Source of the DNA: Oligella ureolytica DSM 18253
GTDB taxonomy: Bacteria; Pseudomonadota; Gammaproteobacteria; Burkholderiales; Burkholderiaceae_B
Direction of reading: 5' to 3'
Length of the DNA: 52,838 nucleotides
NCBI RefSeq assembly: GCF_000373745.1
Contig: NZ_KB892289.1
Coordinates: 183 to 53,020 of the forward strand
A program made the position numbers and the translations under genes. The notes beneath the pieces are model-generated. The model was not told the DNA's origin. It worked only from the letters and a program-made list of their open reading frames with translations, and made no database searches. Below, piece after piece: positions 1 to 6,500 of the stretch. Every line of letters starts with the position of its first letter. The stretch's first letter is position 1.

Positions 1-287
1 TCTGAATCGGTGGTCACCTTGAACTTACGTGCAATCTTACAGCGTAAATTTTGTCGCTGTAAGCAACGTCCTACGGTACGTTCAGAGACCTTAAACCCTT
101 GCGCTTGAACATCATGAACAATCGTAGGTGCACCTGCACGTGAGCGATGTTTCATAAATTCCTGATGTACCGCTTGTTGTAAAGCTGAGGATCTCACGGC
201 ACGTTGACGCCAGGCGTAAAAACCTGAGCGGCTCACGGACAAGACACTTAGCAGCAGAGCTAGCGGATAATGCCCCAAGTTCTCCAT
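1..287 (-). CDS. IS3-family transposase OrfB, N-terminal part (partial)
   Basis: Reading leftwards from an ATG at 287, the frame is open to the window edge for about 95 residues (MENLGHYPLALLLSVLSVSR at the start, then SGFYAW, HRSRAGAPTI and ERTVGRCLQR). The SGFYAW motif and the following helix-turn-helix_21-like segment are typical of the N-terminus of IS3-family OrfB. The frame is also open upstream of the ATG back to the slippery run at 338-344, so the natural product is probably an OrfA-OrfB fusion made by -1 frameshifting. The retroviral-type integrase core with its DDE residues would be beyond the left edge. Confidence 0.85.
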   Translation of the reverse strand, partial: MENLGHYPLALLLSVLSVSRSGFYAWRQRAVRSSALQQAVHQEFMKHRSRAGAPTIVHDVQAQGFKVSERTVGRCLQRQNLRCKIARKFKVTTDS

Positions 288-301
288 AATAAACGTGTAC
301 C

Positions 302-580
302 TTAGCGACTTGGATTTTTGATAAAGTACACGTGCGCCTTTTTTAAGATTTCATTGGCCTGTTTGAGCTCCAATACTTCTTTCTCTAAGAGGCGAATTCT
401 CTCTTGTTCTGTCGATAAGGGGCGCTTACTGGTGCCGCCATGCTGTTGACGCACCCAACGGTCCAAGGTAGATTCACCTATGCCTAAATGTTTCGCTAAG
501 GCCGCAATCGATTGATCGCTATTGGCTAAGGCATAGCTTACTGCTTGCTGTTTAAATTCTGGACTAAAGCGTTTGGGCAT
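302..580 (-). CDS. IS3-family transposase OrfA
   Basis: This 92-residue protein is the DNA-binding component of an IS3-family transposase. It starts MPKRFSPEFKQQAV, has a helix-turn-helix with the SIAALAKHLGIGESTLDRWV stretch at about residues 24-43, and ends in a leucine-rich coiled coil (RIRLLEKEVLELKQANEILKK, residues ~61-81), the usual OrfA dimerisation region. An AGGAGA ribosome site lies about 6 nt before the ATG. The run AAAAAAG on the coding strand (338-344) is a classic -1 slippery heptamer near the gene's end and would join OrfA to the OrfB frame. Confidence 0.9.
   Translation of the reverse strand: MPKRFSPEFKQQAVSYALANSDQSIAALAKHLGIGESTLDRWVRQQHGGTSKRPLSTEQERIRLLEKEVLELKQANEILKKAHVYFIKNPSR
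338..344 (-). promoter_or_regulatory. Probable -1 ribosomal frameshift site (A6G)
   Basis: The coding strand reads AAAAAAG here, the heptamer used for programmed -1 frameshifting in IS3-family elements. It lies in the orfA reading frame about 36 nt before the OrfA stop, and the -1 frame is open from here into OrfB. The frames and heptamer are visible; frameshifting itself is inferred from the family. Confidence 0.6.
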
Positions 581-649
581 GTTAATTTCTCCTGTGAAAT
601 AAGCATACGCTTTAGAGGGGGTGAATGTCCACTTTTTTGACTAGGATCA

Positions 650-961
650 GATTACATTTTATTTTTAAAGGAAGCCAATGGGGGGGAGGGTTTTATCGGT
701 GAGAACTATTTGATTTTGTGGAAGGCTGAGGAGCTTGGACCGTACAACCATGACTATCAAGTAGCGGAGTATGCACCGGGGATATTTTTGTTTGGTTCCA
801 ATGGTGGCGGCGAAGCCTTTGGCTTTGATACTCGTACTCACCCCTATAAAATTGTTCAACTTCCTTTTGTAGGGATGGAGCTAAAATATGCGCATTGCAT
901 TGCCGATAGCTTCTATGAATTGTTGGATAAAATGGGTAGTTTAGATGAGTCGTTATTTTGA
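650..961 (+). pseudogene. SMI1/KNR4 (SUKH) family immunity protein, 5' end lost to the IS
   Basis: The frame is open from the IS boundary at 650 to the stop at 961, giving about 103 residues: NGGEGFIGENYLILWKAEEL, EYAPGIFLFGSNGGGEAFGF and PFVGMELKYA. The GEGF(I)GE and SNGGGEAFGFD signatures are those of SUKH proteins, which mostly serve as immunity proteins against nuclease and other polymorphic toxins. The family's N-terminal 40-50 residues and start codon are missing, apparently removed when the IS arrived. A TTG at 710 could only start a fragment lacking the conserved core. It overlaps the next gene by 17 nt. Confidence 0.85.
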
Positions 962-1145
962 ACTAAGACGTAAAGAAAAAAATCGCTTGCTAGGAAGGGA
1001 GATTTTTGACATTAAGCCTGTTATCTTAGGGGGAGATCCTGAGGATATATCCAATAAGGCATTTCTAGCTCGAGAGCAACATATTCAAGCTGTTCGTTAT
1101 TGGAATCAGTTAATCAACAAAATCGACCGACATGACATTAAATAG
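945..1145 (+). CDS. Small REQHI-motif protein of polymorphic-toxin immunity loci
   Basis: A 66-residue protein whose second half reads GGDPEDISNKAFLAREQHIQ followed by AVRYWNQLI. Short proteins with an NK...REQHI...R(Y/W)WN signature are, as I recall, common next to SUKH immunity genes in Rhs/CDI-type toxin loci; their function is unknown to me. The ATG lies inside the end of the SUKH gene, so the two were probably translationally coupled. With the SUKH promoter and start lost, expression is doubtful. No signal peptide or membrane segment is seen. Confidence 0.6.
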   Translation: MSRYFELRRKEKNRLLGREIFDIKPVILGGDPEDISNKAFLAREQHIQAVRYWNQLINKIDRHDIK

Positions 1146-1156
1146 GTAAAAATAGA

Positions 1157-1615
1157 ATGGAAAATTATTCAATAGATAGTAACGAAGAGCTCAATCAATT
1201 TCTTCAGGAAGTGGTTGAAAATGAAGCGGTGTTTGTGCTGCATCACGAAGAGACCAATGTAAATGCGTTGTGTGCCTCCATGGATTTTAGTGATGATGAC
1301 GGAGAGGATTGTGCGGTCTTGTGCCTTTGGTCTTCAGAGCAACGTGCTGAGCGCTGTCAAGCCGCTGAGTGGCAGGATTTTGAGATTAAGCGTATTGATT
1401 TAACTGAATTTTTAGAAAACTGGTGCTTGGGCTTAGCGATGGATCAAGTGATTCCGGGGCTCAATTTTGACCAAGATTTACAGGGAATAGAGGAAGAAGC
1501 AATACACTTAGCTATCTTGATTCTTAATGAGTTAGAGCAACAGCAAAAAGAGCTGCCACTTGAAAAGTCTGCCAGTGTGGCTGAATATAAAAACGAGCTG
1601 ACCTCATTACTCTAG
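1157..1615 (+). CDS. DUF2750 family protein
   Basis: This 152-residue acidic cytosolic protein resembles the DUF2750 family. The signs are an N-terminal FLQEVVENEAVFVLHHEE segment, a central LCLWSSEQRAERCQAAEWQD block (family style: WS.R.YA..CA..EW), then DLTEFLENWCLGLAMDQVIP and GLNFDQDLQGIEEE. The family has no established activity, but such proteins often sit in clusters of toxin-immunity genes, as here between SUKH and DUF1963 remnants. The gene is intact and starts 11 nt after the previous stop, with a weak AGGTAA-like ribosome site. Confidence 0.75.
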   Translation: MENYSIDSNEELNQFLQEVVENEAVFVLHHEETNVNALCASMDFSDDDGEDCAVLCLWSSEQRAERCQAAEWQDFEIKRIDLTEFLENWCLGLAMDQVIPGLNFDQDLQGIEEEAIHLAILILNELEQQQKELPLEKSASVAEYKNELTSLL

Positions 1616-1682
1616 TTTAACAGCCCGGTGTCTTAGTCAAATTGTCATAGTTGCGTATTAAGATGGTCACGGGGAATCTTGA

Positions 1683-2096
1683 GAAGGACTGGGGCAATGC
1701 TGGACAAACTGTTTACTTGAATACAGTAGTTGGTTAATTGATTATCCGCTGACAGATGATAAGTATGAGCGCTACTTAGACCTAATCGATGAATTAGAAT
1801 TAGAGGTAGATCATAAGTTGCTTGGCCATTCTAAGAACATCCAAAAGGGGATGGAGTTGCAGTGTGAATTAGTACGCAATAATCTATCTTGTGGTTCTGC
1901 TGAGCTTATTAATGATCCGAGGGTGGTCGAGCTGGCTCCCGGACGCGTTGACTGGCAGCTACTATTTCAAATCTCAAGTTATGATGAAGATGATGTTCAT
2001 TGGGCTAATGACGGGACATTGTATTTCTGGATCCGAACAGAGGATTTAAAGGCCAAGCGCTTTGAACAGGCATGGCAGATCTTGCAGTCATTTTGA
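1683..2096 (+). pseudogene. DUF1963 (YwqG-like) protein, 5'-truncated remnant
   Basis: The reading frame is open from 1683 (after an in-frame stop at 1680) to 2096 and encodes the C-terminal half of a DUF1963 protein: LLGHSKNIQKGMELQCELV, PGRVDWQLLFQIS, HWANDGTLYFWIRTEDL and FEQAWQILQSF. LLG...IQ and (G)LYFWI are hallmarks of the family. No ATG with a ribosome site precedes the conserved part, and the family's N-terminal half of 100 or more residues is absent, so this is a decayed fragment. TTG at 1818 gives a 92-residue piece but is not a convincing start. 1616-1682 holds no recognisable gene. Confidence 0.8.
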
Positions 2097-2122
2097 TCTT
2101 TGTCTGACTTAGCTTCTTATGT

Positions 2123-2160
2123 ATTAAAGCCCCAATACAGTACCGTAGCGGGGCTTTAAT
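2123..2160. terminator. Bidirectional intrinsic terminator (immunity remnant / gldA)
   Basis: Perfect 11-bp inverted repeat ATTAAAGCCCC (2123-2133) / GGGGCTTTAAT (2150-2160) with a 16-nt loop, lying between two convergent genes. The AT-rich outer stem can act as a weak U-tract on either strand. Confidence 0.7.
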
Positions 2161-2186
2161 CTTAAGACAGCAGTGATTTTTCTAAA

Positions 2187-3293
2187 CTATTCGTCAAACC
2201 AGTCCCCTTGCTTGGATAAGCTGTCAAGTGAATACATAGCGGCAACGATATCTTCGTCACTCACCTTAAAGCCCATAGAGGACATGGTGTCATTCTCGCT
2301 ATTAGCGATTTTAGCGACTTCTAATAACTGCTCTCTGCTCACATCCGGAATACCCAGTTCTTCAAAGCTAGTAGGTAAGCCGACATCTTGACAAAAACCG
2401 ATAATTTCATCAATTTCGTCAAGAGGTCTGTTTTCTAAGACCATTTGAGTTAGTGCGCCAAAAGCAACTTTTTCACCATGCAATAAATCATGCAGTTCAG
2501 GGATAGCGGTCATGCCATTATGAATCGCATGAGCCCCGGCGATGCCACCACTCTCGAAGCCTAAGCCGGATAGGAGAGTGTTAGCTTCAATGACATTGCT
2601 GACTGCTTTAGTCAGTGCTTTGGCTTCTACGGCTTTAGAGGCTTTTAGGCCATCTTCTAAAAGTACGCGTAAACACAATCGGGTTAGTGCCAGAGCGGCT
2701 TGCGTGGCAAGACCGCCGGCCATTGTCGTTGAGTGAGAGCGACTATGCGCGTCAGCTTCATAATAAGTCGCTAGCGCATCACCCATGCCGGCAACAAAGA
2801 GCCTTACCGGCGCATTGACAATGAGTTCTTCATCCACAATGACGGCGCTAGGGTTGGTTTTTAAAAATAAGTAATGGTCAAATTCACCTTCATCCGTATA
2901 GATAACAGATAAGGCTGAAGTTGGTGCATCGGTTGAAGCGGCGGTGGGTGCAACATACACCGGTAAATTGCAATGGTGTGCAATGGCTTTAGCTGTATCA
3001 ATGGTTTTTCCGCCACCAATGCCGACAATCACTGAGTAGCTGTCTTCTTTAATTTTGTCCAGGTGCTTTTGGATTTCAGTTTGGGAGCTTTCAGAACCAA
3101 AGGCTTCAAAATGATAGGCGACATTTTTTTCTTCATAGCTGCTGATAATGTCTGCTTTATAGGTTTCAGCGATGAAGCTGTCTACTAAAAGATAGGGTTT
3201 ACCGTCACCTGCATTTGCCGTGTATTGCTCGAGTTTTTTGAGTAAGCCCGGGCCTTGGATGTATTTGCTTGGTGCTATAAAAATTCGTGTCAT
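2187..3293 (-). CDS. gldA: Glycerol dehydrogenase (NAD-dependent)
   Basis: A 368-residue iron-containing-alcohol-dehydrogenase-fold enzyme that oxidises glycerol to dihydroxyacetone with NAD. The start MTRIFIAPSKYIQG matches the GldA N-terminus. GIGGGKTIDTAKA is the NAD-binding glycine motif, followed by APTAASTDAPTSALSVIY. The metal ligands are the Asp in GMGDALATYYEA and the His residues in GAHAIHNG and LHGEKVAFG, all present. I chose the ATG at 3293 because an AGGA site lies 8-11 nt upstream; an in-frame ATG five codons earlier lacks one. It stands alone, convergent to the immunity remnant and divergent from the A2M gene. No dihydroxyacetone kinase is nearby. Confidence 0.93.
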   Translation of the reverse strand: MTRIFIAPSKYIQGPGLLKKLEQYTANAGDGKPYLLVDSFIAETYKADIISSYEEKNVAYHFEAFGSESSQTEIQKHLDKIKEDSYSVIVGIGGGKTIDTAKAIAHHCNLPVYVAPTAASTDAPTSALSVIYTDEGEFDHYLFLKTNPSAVIVDEELIVNAPVRLFVAGMGDALATYYEADAHSRSHSTTMAGGLATQAALALTRLCLRVLLEDGLKASKAVEAKALTKAVSNVIEANTLLSGLGFESGGIAGAHAIHNGMTAIPELHDLLHGEKVAFGALTQMVLENRPLDEIDEIIGFCQDVGLPTSFEELGIPDVSREQLLEVAKIANSENDTMSSMGFKVSDEDIVAAMYSLDSLSKQGDWFDE

Positions 3294-3383
3294 AGTAACT
3301 ATCCTCATATAAGAAAAAACGTCAGTTGGTAGCCGTAAACCTTATAAGAACAGTTTAATCAGGCGGAATTAGGTGCACAAGGA

Positions 3384-3418
3384 CCTAGATCAAATGAACA
3401 CCATCTAGGGCTTTTTTT
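3384..3418 (+). terminator. Orphan terminator-like hairpin in the gldA-A2M divergent spacer
   Basis: CCTAGAT (3384-3390) pairs with ATCTAGG (3403-3409) and is followed by GC and seven T residues (3412-3418) on the plus strand. No plus-strand gene ends before it. It could be an attenuator in the leader of the A2M operon, the end of a small RNA starting after about 3300, or chance. Confidence 0.5.
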
Positions 3419-3511
3419 CATGCATTAGCTAGCTATCTACTTGTTTTTTTAATAACATAGAAAAAGCTTTCCTCCTATTCAGCGCACATTTCTCTATTTT
3501 CAGGAGCTGTT

Positions 3512-6500
3512 ATGTCAAAACGCTTCAAATCACTGTCGTGTCGATTATCTCTTTTTGCCTTTTTCGGAGTAGCCATGTTGGGTGGCGCAGCTGGTGCTCA
3601 GCCTGCTGTCACGACTGTTGTGCCGTCAGATACCGTCGCTAAAGCAGATTTTGTACGGATCGGTTTTGATCAGGAGGTGATGCAGCTCGGCAGTGAGGTG
3701 GCAGATCCTTTTGTCGTGGAATGTGAAGGTGCTCGCGTTGAGGGCTCGGGCAAATGGCCTGATAATCGTATCTGGCAATATGATTTTGCAGACGCGATTG
3801 TTGAACCTCAAAACTGCCTAATACGCAGCAATCCTGAGTTTAGTGACCTTAATGGTGAGCGTTTAGAAGACAGTCAATATACCTTTACTACCGGTAGTCT
3901 ACATGTCAGAGCGAGACCTTGGCCGGGGAGTGAGCCGATCAATGAAGATCAGCGGTTTATTTTGACGTTTAATGGAGTGGTGCCTGATGAGCAACTGGAG
4001 CAGCATGGCTATTGCGCCGTTGACGGCGTAGGCGAGCGCTTGCCGCTCAGGGTTTTGGCAGCGTCTGAGGCTGAACCTTACCTGGACATGGTATGGAGTC
4101 GTGACAATCCTGACTGGACTAAGGTGGTGCATTGCGGGCGTCGATTGCCGACCGATGCAGAAATGTCGTTGGTGTTGGGGGCGGATTTAAGCACGGAGTT
4201 TGAGCATCGCTTAGGTAAAACAGCACGTTTTGAGTATCAAGTGAGGGCTCCTTTTGAAGCTCAGATTCGTTGTCAACGATTACGCCAGGGCGCCCCCTGC
4301 ATGCCGCTATCAGATATTCAGATTGGATTTAATGCCTTGGTGGATACCGAGCAACTAAAGCAACTGCGTTTACGTGTTAATGGTGAGTGGCGGGCACCGG
4401 ATACGACAGGTGAACGTGACGGTTATGACAGCAACATTGCCAATGAAGCAGTGTTTAGCGGTCCCTTCCCGGAGCAAGCGGAGCTACAGTTGCAGGTAGC
4501 CGAAGGCTTCCATGATGATTTAGATCGTAAACTCGCTAATCTGGCGGATGTGAGTCAGCCTTTTACCTTAGATGAGTTTCCGCCATTGGCCAAGTTTGCT
4601 AAGCAGGCCTTTGGGATTTATGAGCTGTTTGAAGAGGCTGACGAGGCGGTTGCGGTGATTCCGGTGACGCAGCGTCGCTTAGCGCGCGATCAGCAAAGTG
4701 AGGCTAATTATTTAAATAGCTTAAGCACCAAAAATGATATCGAGGTGATGCGATGGCTCACACGCTTTTCACGTTTAGATGAACGTACTGTCGATACGAC
4801 GGCGCTTCAAGATATTATGACTGACCGGGGCGAGGTGCGCTGGGGGAATCAAGACACACCGACGGTGGATACCCGTTCTATGTCTATTTTCAGTGCGGAG
4901 CAAGCAGATTTACAACAGGTTAAACTACCGCAGATGGCGAGTATGGAGGGTGGCGATGCGCAGGTCATCGGGATTCCTTTGGAGCGGAGTGGTTTCTATG
5001 TCTTAGAACTCAGCTCGCCCACGCTGGGTGGCGCCTTACTGGCTGACGAGAATGACCTGATGTATGTGCGTACAACGGCGTTGGTGACGAATCTTGCTGT
5101 ACATATCAAATACAGTGCTGAGAACTTTTTGGTTTGGGTGACGCGCTTGGATACGGGTGAACCGGTCGCCAATGCGACGGTGAATATTTCAAGTTGCCAG
5201 GCGAAGCTGTTGCATAGTGGAGTGACTGACGAACAGGGTCGTCTTTATTTATCTCAAGCATTAGAAAGTACAGAGGCTTGTTATGGCTCAGATATCGGTG
5301 ATTATTTTGTTTCAGCAAGCATTGATCAGGAGCATCCGGCAGCGCAAGGAGTCGAGCAGTATAGTTTTGCGTTGAGCAGTTGGACAGATGGCATCGAACC
5401 GTGGCGCTTTAATCTGAGCAATTATCTTTATCGTGACAGTGATCGTGGTCGTTTGGTAGAGCACAGTTTCTTTGACCGTCCTTTATATCAACGGGGCCAA
5501 TTGGTTGCGATGAAGCATTATTTGCGTGCTCTGGATAGGTATGATTTAGCACTTCCTCGAAGCAGTGAATTGCCGGATAGGATTCGAGTGACTCATCAGG
5601 GGAGTGGCGATCACTATGATTTTAATGTGCAATGGCTTCCTTCACCGAGCGGTGGGCTGAGTGCGACGACTTATTGGAGTTTACCAAAGGGGGCAAAATT
5701 AGGACGCTACGGTGTCAGCTATTTGCGTCAAGGCAAAGAGGTGCTGCAAAGTGCCCAGACCTTTAGGGTGGAGGAGTTTAAAGTACCGTTTTTGACCGGT
5801 TCCATGCAGTTAACGGCAGATGGACAAGCGAGTTCATTAGTTGCCCCTGACTCATTAACTGTCGATTTACAATTAAACTATATTAGTGGCGGAGCCGCCG
5901 GCAATTGGAATACGGATGTGTCCGCCATGATTGGTGATACGGCGTTACGTTTTAAGCAGTATCCTGATTATCAGTTTGCAGCGACGTTGCCGGGTGAAGA
6001 CCCCTTAGCTGTCGAGGAGGAGCCACAAACGGACAGAATTTTTTTAAAGCAACACGCCTTAGCGCTTGATGAGCAGGGCCGTGGTCATTTAGTGATCGAG
6101 GATACTCCATCGATCAAAAACGTCTCTAGAGTGCGTGTTGAAAATAGCTTTATGGACCCCAATGGTGAGCTTCAAACGATACAACAGAGTGCGGTGCTCT
6201 GGCCTGCCGATTTGGCGATAGGGATGCAGGTTGACAGTTTTGATCAGGGGGATGTGTCAGCACATATTGACCTTGTATTGCTTGATGCAAGTGGTAGCGC
6301 ACTAGCTAATCATCTGGTGAGTATCCGAGCATTACAAACACATTATTTTGCCGTGCGTAAGCGTCTAGTGGGCGGTTTTTATAGTTATGACAGCAAGCAG
6401 CAAACCGAAGAATTGGCACAGGTCTGTGAGGGTCAAACAGACGCAGAAGGTAAGTTTTCATGCGAGGTAAACGAGCAATTTAAAGGTAGTATCACGTTTT

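Larger units (their letters stand above)
1..649 (-). mobile_element. IS3-family insertion sequence, right part (runs off left edge)
   Basis: The element holds an OrfA-type helix-turn-helix gene and the start of an OrfB gene in the -1 frame, both reading leftwards, which is the IS3-family layout. The end proximal to orfA is taken at 649: on the minus strand it begins TGATCCTAGTCAAAAAAGTG, an AT-rich terminal repeat of the style seen in this family. The DDE catalytic part of OrfB and the other terminal repeat lie outside the window, so neither completeness nor a target duplication can be judged. Just right of 649 the frame of a broken SUKH gene opens, so this end sits inside a former coding region. 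Confidence 0.88.

Noticed and set aside
665-859. Minus-strand ORF over the SUKH remnant
   Set aside because: The plus strand encodes a clear SUKH signature; the minus frame is a shadow.
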